Of a DNA stretch of 64,000 nucleotides, positions 1-9,138 are shown one piece after another (positions within the stretch are counted from its first letter, which is position 1; every line of letters starts with the position of its first letter). The notes under the pieces are model-generated. The model saw only the letters and a list, made by a program, of their open reading frames with translations, made no database searches and was not told the origin of the DNA. The stretch comes from Comamonadaceae bacterium (GTDB taxonomy: Bacteria; Pseudomonadota; Gammaproteobacteria; Burkholderiales; Burkholderiaceae_C). A program made the translations under genes and the position numbers. The stretch covers positions 1-64,000 of the forward strand of contig JAJTEW010000001.1 in NCBI GenBank assembly GCA_021299875.1, read 5' to 3'.

Positions 1-685
1 CGTTGTGGTTGCGAAAGCTCACGATGTATTGCAGCAAGCCCGCTTGCTCAATCTGTGGGCCTCTGTAGCTGATTTGGACGCTGCCCCAGTCGGGCTGGCC
101 GGTGACCAGGCAATTGCTTTTGAGCAAGTGGCTGACCAGGGTTTCGCTCACGGGCAGTTCTTCGGTATTGGCGCTCAGCAAGTCCGGCGCGGGCTCGTAA
201 CGTGTGCACTCAATGTCCATGCGGTCCAGGTTCAGGCCGTCCAGCTCGTGCACGGGTTCGGCGTCAAATTGCTCTTGCAGCAGCAGCTTCACGCCCACGC
301 TGGCCTGCATGGTGCCGCCGTGCCAGATGGCGGCGCTGATGTCGCGGCGAATCATGTCGCGCACAGCGTCAGCACTTTCCAATCGGGTGTTGTTGAAGCT
401 GTTGAGGTACAGCTTGAAAGATTTGCTCTCCACGATGTGCGTGCTCTCGGCGGGCACGGTGATGTGCGCCAGCGCCACCTGCGGTTTGCCTTTGGTATTG
501 AGCCAGGACAGCTCAAACGCGGTCCACAAATCTGCCCCAATGAACACGGGCTGCCCGGTGACGCCGATCTCGGCGCGCTTGGTGGCGCGGGGGATGGGGA
601 ACAATAGGCTGGCGTCATACTGGTCCACATAGGCGCTGGACTTGCCCAGTTGGGATTGTTCAGGCGCGTTGTTGAAATCGCTCAT
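1..685 (-). CDS. queF: NADPH-dependent 7-cyano-7-deazaguanine reductase QueF (3' part beyond the left edge)
   Basis: Reduces preQ0 to preQ1 in queuosine biosynthesis, in the cytoplasm. Reading the minus strand from the ATG at 685 gives 228 codons without a stop, so the C-terminus is cut off by the window edge. Visible signatures of the long, two-domain (E. coli-type) QueF are the [11 protein letters not shown] motif near residue 83 and the C-terminal [14 protein letters not shown] stretch carrying the active-site cysteine, followed by the conserved SYRG and SFRNHN segments. The start codon overlaps the stop of upstream yaaA by 3 bases (ATG sharing ATGA), so the two are probably translationally coupled. 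Assignment is firm; only the last part (about 50 residues by comparison with the family) is missing. Confidence 0.95.
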   Translation of the reverse strand, partial: MSDFNNAPEQSQLGKSSAYVDQYDASLLFPIPRATKRAEIGVTGQPVFIGADLWTAFELSWLNTKGKPQVALAHITVPAESTHIVESKSFKLYLNSFNNTRLESADAVRDMIRRDISAAIWHGGTMQASVGVKLLLQEQFDAEPVHELDGLNLDRMDIECTRYEPAPDLLSANTEELPVSETLVSHLLKSNCLVTGQPDWGSVQISYRGPQIEQAGLLQYIVSFRNHN

Positions 686-1458
686 GCCTGCACCTTGCGA
701 CGGAAAACGAGACGGTCTGGCTCTGACACACCCGCGTCGAGGGCGTAGCCTTCCAAATCAAAACCCTGCAGCCCTTCAGGGTGGGTGATGCGGTTTTGCA
801 CGGCATAACGCGCCATCAGGCCGCGCGCCCGTTTGGCGTTGAAGCTGATGATTTTGTATTTGCCGCCCTTGAAGTCTTCAAACACGCATTCAATCACCCG
901 CGCCTTGAGTGTTTTGCGGTCCACCGACTTGAAATACTCCTGCGAAGCCAAATTCACGATGACCGGGGTTTTGTCTTGGGCCAGTTGGGCGTTCAGGTGC
1001 TCGGCAATTTGCAGCCCCCAAAACTTGTACAGGTTGCTGCCCTTGCTGGTTTGCAGCGTGGTGCCCATCTCTAGGCGGTAGGGCTGCATCCAGTCCAGCG
1101 GGCGCAGCACGCCATACAGGCCACTCAAAATGCCCACATGGGTTTGTGCCCACTCCAGGTCTTGCGCATTCAGAGTCTTGGCATCCAGGCCTTCATAAAC
1201 GTCGCCATTGAAGGCCAGCACGGCCTGTTTGGAATTTTTGGCGGTGAACTTGGGCGTCCAGGCTTCGTAGCGGGCCACGTTCAGGGCCGACAGCGCGTCC
1301 GACAAGTCCATCAACTCGGCGATTTGCTGGGGCGACTTTTGGCGCAGCACCTCAATGAGGGCCTGCGATTGAGGCACGAACTGCGGCAGCGTGTGGGGCA
1401 CGCCTGCGGCGGGGGTTTCGTAGTCCAGAGATTTGGCGGGTGACAATAAGAACAACAT
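682..1458 (-). CDS. yaaA: Peroxide stress protein YaaA (UPF0246)
   Basis: A 258-residue cytoplasmic protein of the YaaA family, which in E. coli limits free iron during hydrogen peroxide stress. The N-terminal [13 protein letters not shown] matches the family signature, and the internal GDVYEGLDA and [14 protein letters not shown] motifs are typical. I place the start at the ATG at 1458 because family members begin with this M-L-hydrophobic-SPAK pattern; an in-frame ATG three codons upstream (1467) is possible. With the 1458 start, the codon shares the tetranucleotide CATG with the opposite-strand start of the pseudouridine synthase. The stop overlaps the queF start, so yaaA and queF form a two-gene unit. 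Confidence 0.93.
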   Translation of the reverse strand: MLFLLSPAKSLDYETPAAGVPHTLPQFVPQSQALIEVLRQKSPQQIAELMDLSDALSALNVARYEAWTPKFTAKNSKQAVLAFNGDVYEGLDAKTLNAQDLEWAQTHVGILSGLYGVLRPLDWMQPYRLEMGTTLQTSKGSNLYKFWGLQIAEHLNAQLAQDKTPVIVNLASQEYFKSVDRKTLKARVIECVFEDFKGGKYKIISFNAKRARGLMARYAVQNRITHPEGLQGFDLEGYALDAGVSEPDRLVFRRKVQA

Positions 1459-2176
1459 GCTCGACATCCTTTACCTGGACGATTATCTCGCCATCGTGCA
1501 CAAACCTGCGGGCTGGCTGGTGCATCGCACCCCGCTGGACAAGGGTGAAACCCGCTTTGTGCTGCAAACCCTGCGCGACCAGATCGGGCGGCATGTCTGG
1601 CCCGTGCACCGGTTGGACAAGGGCACCAGTGGCGTGCTGCTGTTTGCGCTGGATGCCGACACGGCGCGCACATTGAGCCATGCCTTTGAAAGTGGCCAGG
1701 GCCTGCAAAAAACCTACCGCGCCTTGGTGCGCGGCTGGCCTGCGGATGCGGGCCAGATCGACCACCCTTTGAAGCGCATGCCCGATGACATGCGGACCGA
1801 GCGCCTGGAAGTGCAGCCCGCCCAAAGCCGCTTTGCCACGCTGCGGCGCTTTGAGCTGCCGCTGCCCCAACAGGGCTTTGCCAGTACCCGCTGCGCTGAG
1901 GTGGCGCTGCACCCGTTGACCGGCCGCCGCCACCAACTGCGCCGCCACATGAAGCACATCGCCCACCCGATCATTGGCGACGCCACGCACGGCAAAGGGC
2001 CGCTGAACCGGGCTGTAGGGGATTTGATCGGCGTTCAGCGGCTGTGGTTGCACGCCACACGCTTGCAACTGGTACACCCCGCGAGCAGTCAGCCCCTGAC
2101 CATCGATGCGCCACTGCCTGTCGAATGGAGACTTTGGGACGCATTTCCAGAATGCCCGAGTGCGGGCAGTGATTGA
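1457..2176 (+). CDS. truC: RluA-family tRNA pseudouridine synthase (TruC-like)
   Basis: A 239-residue RluA-family pseudouridine synthase. It begins [20 protein letters not shown], closely resembling TruC, which modifies U65 of tRNA. The catalytic aspartate lies in [14 protein letters not shown] around residue 57, and the C-terminal signature [15 protein letters not shown] is present. There is no N-terminal S4 domain, which fits TruC rather than RluC/D. A TTG start 24 bp upstream is in frame, but the ATG at 1457 aligns with family N-termini. The gene is divergent from yaaA with no intergenic DNA. TruC is my best paralogue call; another small RluA member is the alternative. Confidence 0.85.
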   Translation: MLDILYLDDYLAIVHKPAGWLVHRTPLDKGETRFVLQTLRDQIGRHVWPVHRLDKGTSGVLLFALDADTARTLSHAFESGQGLQKTYRALVRGWPADAGQIDHPLKRMPDDMRTERLEVQPAQSRFATLRRFELPLPQQGFASTRCAEVALHPLTGRRHQLRRHMKHIAHPIIGDATHGKGPLNRAVGDLIGVQRLWLHATRLQLVHPASSQPLTIDAPLPVEWRLWDAFPECPSAGSD

Positions 2177-2232
2177 TGTCTCGCAGAGGATAAGACTTGT
2201 CTCTTGATCTGCCTAAGATCATACGTTTTGCG

Positions 2233-2277
2233 TTGGGATTGCGCCCCAATGCCCTTGCCCCGCTGGCTGAGCCAGCG
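2233..2277 (+). promoter_or_regulatory. Two adjacent stem-loops in the leader of the old yellow enzyme gene
   Basis: In the 133-bp gap before the oxidoreductase, TTGGG (2233-2237) can pair with CCCAA (2245-2249). CGCTGGC (2261-2267) pairs perfectly with GCCAGCG (2271-2277) around a TGA loop. The second hairpin ends 32 bases before the ATG. Neither is followed by a T tract, so a simple terminator is unlikely. A leader structure is possible; its function is unknown. Confidence 0.3.
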
Positions 2278-2309
2278 CCACCCATTTCACTCGCCACGCC
2301 CACCACACC

Positions 2310-3431
2310 ATGAGTTTGCTCTTCACGCCCTTCACCTTCAACGCACCTTCCGGCCCCCTCACTTTGCCCAACCGCATCGTGGTCGCGCCCATGTGCCAAT
2401 ACTCGGCCGTCAACGGCCAAGCCACCGATTGGCACCTGACGCACTGGACCAACTTGCTCAACAGCGGCGCGGGCCTGTTCACCATTGAGGCTACAGCGGT
2501 GTCGGCTGTGGGCCGCATCAGCCCTGGCTGTTTGGGTCTGTGGGACGACGCCACCCAAGCGGCGCTGGGTGACAAACTGCACCGCGCCCGCCGCCTGGCC
2601 CCGCACATGCCCGTGTGCATCCAGATCGGTCATGCAGGCCGCAAGGCATCGAGCGCGGCCCCATGGGATGGCGGCATGCTGATCGCCCCCGAAGACGGTG
2701 GCTGGCAGCCCGTGGCCCCCAGCGCCCTGCCCCACCTGCCCAATGAAGCGACCCCCACCGAGATGAGCCTGGCCGACATCGCACAACTCAAGGCCGACTT
2801 TGTCAACACCGCCCGCCGCAGCCACGAACTGGGCATTGAGGCCATCGAGTTGCACGCAGCGCACGGTTATTTGCTGCACGAGTTTTTGTCGCCCATTTCC
2901 AACCAGCGCACCGACGCTTATGGCGGTTCGTTTGAAAACCGCATTCGCTTGCCAATGGAAGTCTTCAAAGCCGTGCGCGAAGCCTTTGGCGGCACCCTGG
3001 GCATGCGCATTTCGGGCACCGACTGGGTCGATGGCGGCTGGACAGTTGAAGAAACCGCAGAGCTGTCTGTCCAGCTCAAGCAAGCCGGGGCGCAGTTTGT
3101 GCACATCTCATCGGGGGGTGTTTCGCCTTTGCAAAAAATTGCCTTGGGCCCAGAGTACCAAGTGCACTTGGCCAAAACAGTCAAGGCCCAATCGGACCTG
3201 ACCACCATCGCCGTGGGCCTGATCACCGAGCCCGCGCAAGCCGAAGCTGTGCTGCAGCGTGGCGACGCCGATCTGGTGGCGTTGGCCCGCAGCTTTCTGT
3301 ACAAGCCGCGCTGGGGCTGGGAAGCGGCCGTGGCCCTGGGCGGCACCGTCAACTCACAACACCAGTACTGGCGCAGCCTGCCTCGCGAAGCGAAAAACAT
3401 TTTCAATGACGCCAAGATAGGCATGCGCTGA
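2310..3431 (+). CDS. NADH:flavin oxidoreductase, old yellow enzyme family (YqjM/NamA-like)
   Basis: A 373-residue FMN-dependent ene-reductase, expected to reduce activated C=C bonds of enones and related electrophiles in the cytoplasm. The N-terminal PMCQYSA motif (Cys29) is the hallmark of the thermophilic-like YqjM subgroup, in which this cysteine tunes the flavin. ELHAAHGYLLHEFLSP near residue 183 supplies the paired histidines that bind substrate. SNQRTDAYGGSFENRIRL and the late GDADLVALARSFL phosphate-binding region are canonical. A Bug-type binding protein follows 30 bp downstream on the same strand, probably in one transcript. The physiological substrate cannot be read from sequence. 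Confidence 0.92.
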   Translation: MSLLFTPFTFNAPSGPLTLPNRIVVAPMCQYSAVNGQATDWHLTHWTNLLNSGAGLFTIEATAVSAVGRISPGCLGLWDDATQAALGDKLHRARRLAPHMPVCIQIGHAGRKASSAAPWDGGMLIAPEDGGWQPVAPSALPHLPNEATPTEMSLADIAQLKADFVNTARRSHELGIEAIELHAAHGYLLHEFLSPISNQRTDAYGGSFENRIRLPMEVFKAVREAFGGTLGMRISGTDWVDGGWTVEETAELSVQLKQAGAQFVHISSGGVSPLQKIALGPEYQVHLAKTVKAQSDLTTIAVGLITEPAQAEAVLQRGDADLVALARSFLYKPRWGWEAAVALGGTVNSQHQYWRSLPREAKNIFNDAKIGMR

Positions 3432-3461
3432 TTTCATAAAACCACCCCAAGAGAGAGACCC

Positions 3462-4433
3462 ATGAGCACACGTCGCCAATTTTCCAAACTGCTGGCCCTG
3501 GCCAGCCTGTGCGCCCCCTTGGCCTTGATGGCCCAGGCCTTCCCCAGCAAGCCCATCACCTTGGTGGTACCCGTACCGCCAGGCGGCTTAGTGGACACAT
3601 CGGCCCGCTTGATCTCGGAGCCTTTGGGCCGTTTGATAGGCCAGTCGGTCGTGATCGACAACAAAGGCGGTGCCAGCGGCAACCTGGCTTACCAACAAGT
3701 GGCACGCAGCCCCAAAGATGGCCACACTTTGCTGGTGTCTTACTCGGGTTACCACATTGCCAACCCGATCCTGATGACCAAACTGCCATGGGAGTTGAAA
3801 GATTTGACCCCCGTGGGCTTGATCACCGTGGCCACCAACGTGGTGGCGGTGCACCCCTCGGTGCCTGCCAACAACATGCGTGAGTTCATCGCGTTTTTGA
3901 AGCAAAACCCAGGCAAGCTGAACTACGCCTCTCAGGGCAACGGTTCGGTGTCTCACATCGGCACCGAAATCTTCAAGCAACAAACTGCCGTGGATTTGGT
4001 GCATGTGCCCTACAAGGGTTCGGGCCAGGCCATTGCCGACGTGTTGGCGGGCCAGGTGCAGGTGTTCATGACCACGCCGCCCTCGGTGATGCAGCACATC
4101 CAGGCGGGCAAGCTCAAGGCGTTGGCTGTGACCGGCAAAAAACGCCACCCCGGCATGCCCCAAGTGCCGACCATGGCCGAAGCGGGTTACCCCAACATTG
4201 ACCTGGAAGCTTGGGTGGCCCTGTATGCCCCAGCGGGCACGCCCACAGCCACCGTGAACCAACTGGCCGATGCCGTCAAGCGCAGCTTGGACTTGCCCGA
4301 GAGCAAGCTGCGGGCTGACCAAGCGGGCATTGAGGTGCGCTTTCTCGCCCCAGCCGATATGACCAAACTGCTGGACCGGGAAATCGCCGACTGGACCCAG
4401 GCCATCAAGACCGCGAACATCAAGCTCGATTGA
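3462..4433 (+). CDS. Bug-family (TctC-like) periplasmic solute-binding protein, orphan
   Basis: A 323-residue secreted binding protein. A signal peptide with a hydrophobic core ends around AQA (residues 24-26), and mature FPSKPITLVVPVPPGG follows with the beta-strand/glycine loop typical of Bug proteins. Other family marks are VVIDNKGGASGNLAYQ, HVPYKGSGQAIADVLAGQVQVF and the PEVPTMAE-like PQVPTMAEAGYPN. These proteins bind small carboxylates or amides for tripartite tricarboxylate transport, or act as sensors. No TctA/TctB membrane genes are adjacent, so it must use partners encoded elsewhere or signal. The purine-rich stretch AGAGAGAG upstream serves as the ribosome site. A strong terminator lies directly after the stop. 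Confidence 0.93.
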   Translation: MSTRRQFSKLLALASLCAPLALMAQAFPSKPITLVVPVPPGGLVDTSARLISEPLGRLIGQSVVIDNKGGASGNLAYQQVARSPKDGHTLLVSYSGYHIANPILMTKLPWELKDLTPVGLITVATNVVAVHPSVPANNMREFIAFLKQNPGKLNYASQGNGSVSHIGTEIFKQQTAVDLVHVPYKGSGQAIADVLAGQVQVFMTTPPSVMQHIQAGKLKALAVTGKKRHPGMPQVPTMAEAGYPNIDLEAWVALYAPAGTPTATVNQLADAVKRSLDLPESKLRADQAGIEVRFLAPADMTKLLDREIADWTQAIKTANIKLD

Positions 4434-4461
4434 AAAAACCCCGCAATGCGGGGCTTTTTTT
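4433..4461. terminator. Bidirectional rho-independent terminator
   Basis: CCCCGC (4439-4444) pairs with GCGGGG (4448-4453) around an AAT loop. The hairpin is flanked by six A on the left and seven T on the right, so it can end both the plus-strand Bug transcript and the minus-strand hydrolase transcript. Confidence 0.9.
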
Positions 4462-5326
4462 AAGCAGCGATCAACTGCTGGGCCAGCGCGTACAAACGCG
4501 TGCCTGGCCGCGTCAAGTCGGTGACGATGCTGAAGTGGTTGAGGCTGGCCAAGTCTTCGCAAACGGGCACGGTTTTGGGGCCCCAAGCTTGGTGAATCAA
4601 ACGGTTTTGGCGCAAAAATTCGGGGCTCTCGTCACCACCGGCCACGGTGTAAAGCACGCCATGGCGCGGACGCTGCCATCTGGCGGGGCTGGCCAAGCGC
4701 ACATGGGCTGGGGTGATGCGCAAATCGGCCTGCACAAACGGCGTTTTGCGAATGGGCTCCAAGTCAAACAAGCCGGAGATCGACAGGGCTTTACGGACCA
4801 GGCCCGATGGCAAATCGCGCCCCAATTTTTTCCAGTCACAGCCGAGCAGCATGGCCGCCAAATGACCACCTGCTGAATGGCCCATCACGCTGATGTTCTT
4901 GCGGTCACCGCCGTGCTCGGCAATGTGCCGCCAGACCCAGGCGGTGGCCTTGACCATCTGCAAACCGATGTCGGGGATGGTGACAGGTTGCTCGGGCGTG
5001 CCGGGGCAAAGCGCGTAATTGACCACCACCACACAAGCACCCATGTCGCGCAAAGCCGGTGCCACAAATGAGTGGTCTGATTTGTCGAGGCTGCGCCAAT
5101 AACCGCCGTGGATGAAGATCACCACGGGTGCGTTCGCGTCTTGGGCAGGGAAGATGTCCAGCGTCTCGCCCGGGCCGTCGCCATAGGGCAAGTCAAGTGT
5201 TGACTGGAGTTGGGCGCGGGCGCTTGCCGATGCGTTTTGCCAGTGCGCGAAATGGTCGGCAAAGTCGGGCACCAAGGCCCGGTTGTTGTACATGCGATCG
5301 TGCCATTGGGCATTTTTGACGGTCAT
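4460..5326 (-). CDS. Alpha/beta hydrolase (carboxylesterase / formamidase-like)
   Basis: A 288-residue cytoplasmic alpha/beta-hydrolase. The oxyanion-hole motif HGGYW is near residue 94, the nucleophile elbow GHSAGGH near residue 169, a likely acid in GGDESPEF and the catalytic histidine in LNHFSIV near the C-terminus. HGGYW plus overall length resemble bacterial arylformamidase/BD-FAE-like esterases, but no neighbouring tryptophan-degradation genes support that role. It lies 16 bp downstream of the TonB-dependent receptor with a good AGGAG site before its ATG, so the two are probably co-transcribed. It might cleave an ester or amide in a ligand taken up by the receptor; this is inference. 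Confidence 0.85.
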   Translation of the reverse strand: MTVKNAQWHDRMYNNRALVPDFADHFAHWQNASASARAQLQSTLDLPYGDGPGETLDIFPAQDANAPVVIFIHGGYWRSLDKSDHSFVAPALRDMGACVVVVNYALCPGTPEQPVTIPDIGLQMVKATAWVWRHIAEHGGDRKNISVMGHSAGGHLAAMLLGCDWKKLGRDLPSGLVRKALSISGLFDLEPIRKTPFVQADLRITPAHVRLASPARWQRPRHGVLYTVAGGDESPEFLRQNRLIHQAWGPKTVPVCEDLASLNHFSIVTDLTRPGTRLYALAQQLIAA

Positions 5327-5342
5327 GCGGATCTCCTAGACA

Positions 5343-7565
5343 TCAGATTTTCAGTTCCAGACGCAACTGCACATTGCGCCAGTTGCGATCGGTGGTGCGC
5401 GAGGACTCTCTGTAGGAAACGTTGTCAAAGGTACTGGCGGTGATGTAGTCGCGCGGCTGCAAATTGCTGACCGTCAGACGGATGGCGCTGGCGGGCGAAA
5501 TGCGCCACAGCCCATAGACATCGGCCACCCGTTTGACGCCTTGGTAAAAAAACTGTTGCTCGGTGCGGCGCGTGTCGTAGTCGGGGTTCCAGTTGAGGTT
5601 GCCGCCCAAGGTCAGAGGAATGCGGCGAATGCGGTAATCGGCACCCAGGTTGGCCGTCATGTCGGGTTGCTGGTCCAGCCGGTTGTTGGGGCCGGGCACT
5701 TGCTTGACTTTGGAGCTGAAGAAGCTGACGTTGCTGCGGATGTCGATGGGCCAAGCGTCGGTGAAGGCTTGGTTGAGCCGGAACTTCGCTTCCAATTCCA
5801 GGCCTTGGGTGGAGGCATCGCCAATGTTGATGGGGGAAGAAACCCAACGGGTTTGATTCGGTGCCCAGTAAGGACCGATTTGCTCGCTCACGGTGTAACG
5901 GATCAGGTCGGTGATTTCACGGCGAAAGACATTCGCACTGAGGACCCCACCGCCTGTGAGATAGCGCTCAAAGGCCACATCGATGCCGGTGGCCATCTCG
6001 GGCCTGAGGTCAGGGTTGCCAATGCGGTCAGGACGGGTGGGTCGGCTGTCGACTTCACCCGAGTTCACGGGGCGGGCCATGAGGTTGTGCAAGGTGGGGG
6101 TTCGGTAGCTGCGTGTCAGGCTCATGCGCACCTGGTCTCGCTTGGCAGGGTCGGGTTTCCACAAGGCATGTAACAAGGGCGTCCAAACCGAACTGTTGTT
6201 GGATTTAGGCCCCGAGATGTCACTCGCCTCGGTGGTGATGGCCTCGTACCTCAGGCCTGTGTGGGCAGACCAGTGGCGATTGATTTTGAACTCGTCTTGG
6301 GCATAGGCGGCCCACCGCAGGGTGCGGGCGGTCAAGTCGCCTGCATTGTCATCGAGCACACCCCGGGCCTCTTCGACCCGGCGCACACCTTCCAGTTCCA
6401 AGCCGCTGACCACTTGGTGGCCGTTGTCCATGGCACGGGTCCACTTGCTGCTGAGGGTGCCAGAGCGATCGACAAAATTTTGGAATTGCGTGTTGTTTAC
6501 AAGTAAAACGGGACTGAGATTTGAAGGAACCAAGGTCTGGTCCAAACGCAGGTCGTACTCGGATTGGCCTACACCAAAACGCACTTCCAGGCGGTCATCG
6601 GCCGACAGGCGTTGGGTCCACTGGCCATTGAGCCGCGCCATGGCAAATCGGCTTTGGTTCAGGGTTTGAGCCGTTTCAGAAACCAGCGGACCAGGGTCCA
6701 GTCGGTTGGCTTGGATCAGGCCAGTGCCCGAAAAATCCGAGTACACCACAAAAGGTGTCAAGGCCAGGGTCTTGCCTTGCTCGCCCCGCCATTGCAGCCG
6801 CGCATTGGCATGCAGAGCTTGCCGATGCCCCAGCGACTCGTTGCTCCGAGTCTCGGCGCGAGGTATGCCGCCAGGCAAGACTTGGGAAGCAATCACCGAG
6901 CTGCTGGCATCAGGCCTGTATTGGTCTGTGACGGAGACCGTCAGGGTGCCCGTCATGGGCTGGATGTTGAGGTTGTGCACCCAATTGAGCAGGGTGGAAT
7001 CGTGGCCATATTCGCGCGAGCGGGTGATCTTCAAATCATCGGGGTTGGCCCTTTGGCCTTCCCGCAAAACGATGTTGATGGTGCCGGCAATGGCACGGGC
7101 ACCGGTCTCGGCGGTGGGCGCTCGCAAAATTTCGATGCGCTCGACCTGTTCGGGCAGCAAGCTGTCGATGGAAAAGCCGGGCGGCAAGCGCTCACCGTCG
7201 AGCAAGATTTGGGTGTAACCACCGCCCAGACCGCGCATGCGGATCGCACCGCCCCGTCCAGGCACACCCTGCACGGTCACGCCAGGCAAGCGTTTGAGCA
7301 CTTCACCCAAATTCGCATCGCCTTGCTTTTGAATTTCTTCTCGGCCAATCACAATCTTGGCGGCTGAAGACTCACGCCGCATTTCGGTGTCGTTGTTGCG
7401 GTTGCCCCGGACCTCGACCTGGCCCAGATCGGTCGCGTTGTTGGCCGTGCCGGGTGGGCTGGCGTTTTGCGCCAAAGCAACCCCAGGAAGAACTGCCAAG
7501 CCTGCAAAAGCCCAATGCAGTGGCCAGAAAAGCGGTTTCAGACAGTGGTGTTGGGTGCGGTGCAT
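5343..7565 (-). CDS. TonB-dependent outer-membrane receptor
   Basis: A 740-residue outer-membrane beta-barrel receptor. A signal peptide ends near ALAQ (residues 30-33). The plug domain follows, with IVIGREEIQKQGDANLGEVL, GRGGAIRMRGLGGGY and VERIEILRAPTAETGARAIAG. The barrel ends in LRLELKI, close to the usual terminal-aromatic pattern but lacking a final Phe. Such receptors import siderophores, cobalamin, sugars or other large ligands with TonB energy; the ligand is not evident. I see no Fur box or cobalamin riboswitch in the short 67-bp upstream gap. A hydrolase gene follows in the same orientation. Confidence 0.9.
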   Translation of the reverse strand: MHRTQHHCLKPLFWPLHWAFAGLAVLPGVALAQNASPPGTANNATDLGQVEVRGNRNNDTEMRRESSAAKIVIGREEIQKQGDANLGEVLKRLPGVTVQGVPGRGGAIRMRGLGGGYTQILLDGERLPPGFSIDSLLPEQVERIEILRAPTAETGARAIAGTINIVLREGQRANPDDLKITRSREYGHDSTLLNWVHNLNIQPMTGTLTVSVTDQYRPDASSSVIASQVLPGGIPRAETRSNESLGHRQALHANARLQWRGEQGKTLALTPFVVYSDFSGTGLIQANRLDPGPLVSETAQTLNQSRFAMARLNGQWTQRLSADDRLEVRFGVGQSEYDLRLDQTLVPSNLSPVLLVNNTQFQNFVDRSGTLSSKWTRAMDNGHQVVSGLELEGVRRVEEARGVLDDNAGDLTARTLRWAAYAQDEFKINRHWSAHTGLRYEAITTEASDISGPKSNNSSVWTPLLHALWKPDPAKRDQVRMSLTRSYRTPTLHNLMARPVNSGEVDSRPTRPDRIGNPDLRPEMATGIDVAFERYLTGGGVLSANVFRREITDLIRYTVSEQIGPYWAPNQTRWVSSPINIGDASTQGLELEAKFRLNQAFTDAWPIDIRSNVSFFSSKVKQVPGPNNRLDQQPDMTANLGADYRIRRIPLTLGGNLNWNPDYDTRRTEQQFFYQGVKRVADVYGLWRISPASAIRLTVSNLQPRDYITASTFDNVSYRESSRTTDRNWRNVQLRLELKI

Positions 7566-7632
7566 GGTGCGATTTTGACAGGGCCATGCGACTGTTGCGT
7601 GTCGGCCCCGGATAACCCAGCCCGCTCAGTGA

Positions 7633-9084
7633 TCAATCGACCGACTTGAACAAAGCGGCCACTTTGCGTTTGGGCTTGATGTTGGCTGAAATCGACGACC
7701 TGGCCGCCCTGGGTGTGCTGGGCTCCCAACTTGGTGCCGCATCTGCGGGCGCTGGCTCATAGGGCTTTTGGAAGAACGGATCACGGTTGATCGGCGCTGG
7801 GCGGAAGCCGCCCCGTCGCTCATGGGGCGAATCCAAAGCGTCTCGGGGATCTTGTTCACGGCGACGGCCCTCAGAGGCGCGAGAGCGAGGACGGTCTTCT
7901 GCCCGTTCGCCCCACTTTTCTGGGGGTGGGCCTGCAGGACGGGTGTCCAGTTGCAGGGTTTCAACCTCCAGCTTTTTCTTGATCAGCTTTTCAATATCGC
8001 CCACCAAACGCGTGTCTGAAGGGCTGACCAATGTGACGGCCAGACCCGACGCCCCGGCGCGGCCCGTGCGGCCAATGCGGTGCACATAGTCTTCGGCGTT
8101 GAAAGGCACGTCAAAATTGAACACCGCAGGGACATCCTTGATGTCCAAGCCGCGCGCGGCCACATCGGTGCAGACCAGCAAATCGACTTCGCCTTTTTTG
8201 AAGGCCTCGAGGGCTTTCAGACGCTCGTCCTGGGTTTTGTCGCCATGCAAAGCCGCTGTGCGCAAGCCTTCGCGCTCCAAAGAGCGGGCCAAGCGGCCGC
8301 AGCCGAGTTTGCTATTCACAAAGATGAACGCCTGCTTGATGCCCCGGTCGTCCAGCACTTTGCGGATCACGCGGCGCTTGTCGTCGTCTTGCGCGGCGTA
8401 AAAACGCTGCTCGACGGTGGACGCGGTTTCGTTGGGCCGGGCCACCTCGATGGTGATGGGGTTTTGCAGGTAGCTGCTCGCCAGGCGCTTGATCTCGGGC
8501 GAAAACGTGGCCGAAAACAGCAAGGTGGTGCGCTGCTTGGGCAGGTAACTCAGGATGCGCTGCAAGTCAGGCAAGAAGCCGATATCCAGCATGCGGTCGG
8601 CTTCGTCCAGCACCACATATTCCACCTGGTTGAGCACCGCGTTTTTGGCTTCGATGTGGTCCAGCAAACGGCCTGGGGTGGCCACCAGCACCTCGACACC
8701 TTGTTTCAGCTCCAGCGTTTGGGGCTTCATGTCCATGCCGCCAAACACCACCGCGCTGCGCAATTGTGTGTACTTGGCGTACAGCTTGATTTGTTGTGCG
8801 ACTTGGTCGGCCAGCTCGCGCGTGGGCAACAGCACCAAGGCGCGCACCGGGTGGCGGGCGGGCGAGGTCGAAGGGTTCTCGTGCTTGAGCAGACGCTGCA
8901 GCAAAGGCAGCGAAAAAGCGGCCGTTTTGCCCGTTCCGGTCTGGGCTGCGCCCATGACATCCTGGCCTGTCAACACCACCGGAATGGCTTGGGCCTGGAT
9001 AGGGGTCATGGATTCGTAGCCCATTTCGGCCACGGCTCGTGCCAGCGTCGGGGCCAGCGATAGATTGGAAAAAGAGTCGGTCAT
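7633..9084 (-). CDS. rhlE: DEAD-box RNA helicase, RhlE-like
   Basis: A 483-residue ATP-dependent RNA helicase acting in RNA remodelling, for example ribosome assembly or mRNA decay. All core motifs are visible: the Q motif around TPIQAQAIP, AQTGTGKT (motif I, about residue 46), PTRELADQ, TPGR, VLDEADRML (motif II), SATF (III), and HRIGRTGRAG (VI). After about residue 375 comes a charged, low-complexity tail rich in Arg, Pro, Glu and Asp, then a basic PKRKVAALFK end, as in RhlE proteins. The gene is followed 67 bp downstream by the TonB receptor on the same strand. Confidence 0.93.
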   Translation of the reverse strand: MTDSFSNLSLAPTLARAVAEMGYESMTPIQAQAIPVVLTGQDVMGAAQTGTGKTAAFSLPLLQRLLKHENPSTSPARHPVRALVLLPTRELADQVAQQIKLYAKYTQLRSAVVFGGMDMKPQTLELKQGVEVLVATPGRLLDHIEAKNAVLNQVEYVVLDEADRMLDIGFLPDLQRILSYLPKQRTTLLFSATFSPEIKRLASSYLQNPITIEVARPNETASTVEQRFYAAQDDDKRRVIRKVLDDRGIKQAFIFVNSKLGCGRLARSLEREGLRTAALHGDKTQDERLKALEAFKKGEVDLLVCTDVAARGLDIKDVPAVFNFDVPFNAEDYVHRIGRTGRAGASGLAVTLVSPSDTRLVGDIEKLIKKKLEVETLQLDTRPAGPPPEKWGERAEDRPRSRASEGRRREQDPRDALDSPHERRGGFRPAPINRDPFFQKPYEPAPADAAPSWEPSTPRAARSSISANIKPKRKVAALFKSVD

Positions 9085-9138
9085 TAACCCACTATTGTCG
9101 CATTTTGAGTTGACTGCCCTAAAACCAGGCTTTGGCCC

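Noticed and set aside
5..607. Plus-strand 200-residue open frame over queF
   Set aside because: It is antisense to a clear QueF reading frame, low in complexity and shows no family motifs; a typical high-GC shadow.
3588..4586. 332-residue minus-strand open frame across the Bug gene
   Set aside because: Antisense to a well-supported Bug protein and crossing a terminator; His/Gly/Arg-rich shadow composition.
7566..7632. Fur box or cobalamin riboswitch upstream of the TonB-dependent receptor
   Set aside because: The gap is only 67 bp and contains neither a GATAAT-type Fur site nor room for a cobalamin aptamer.
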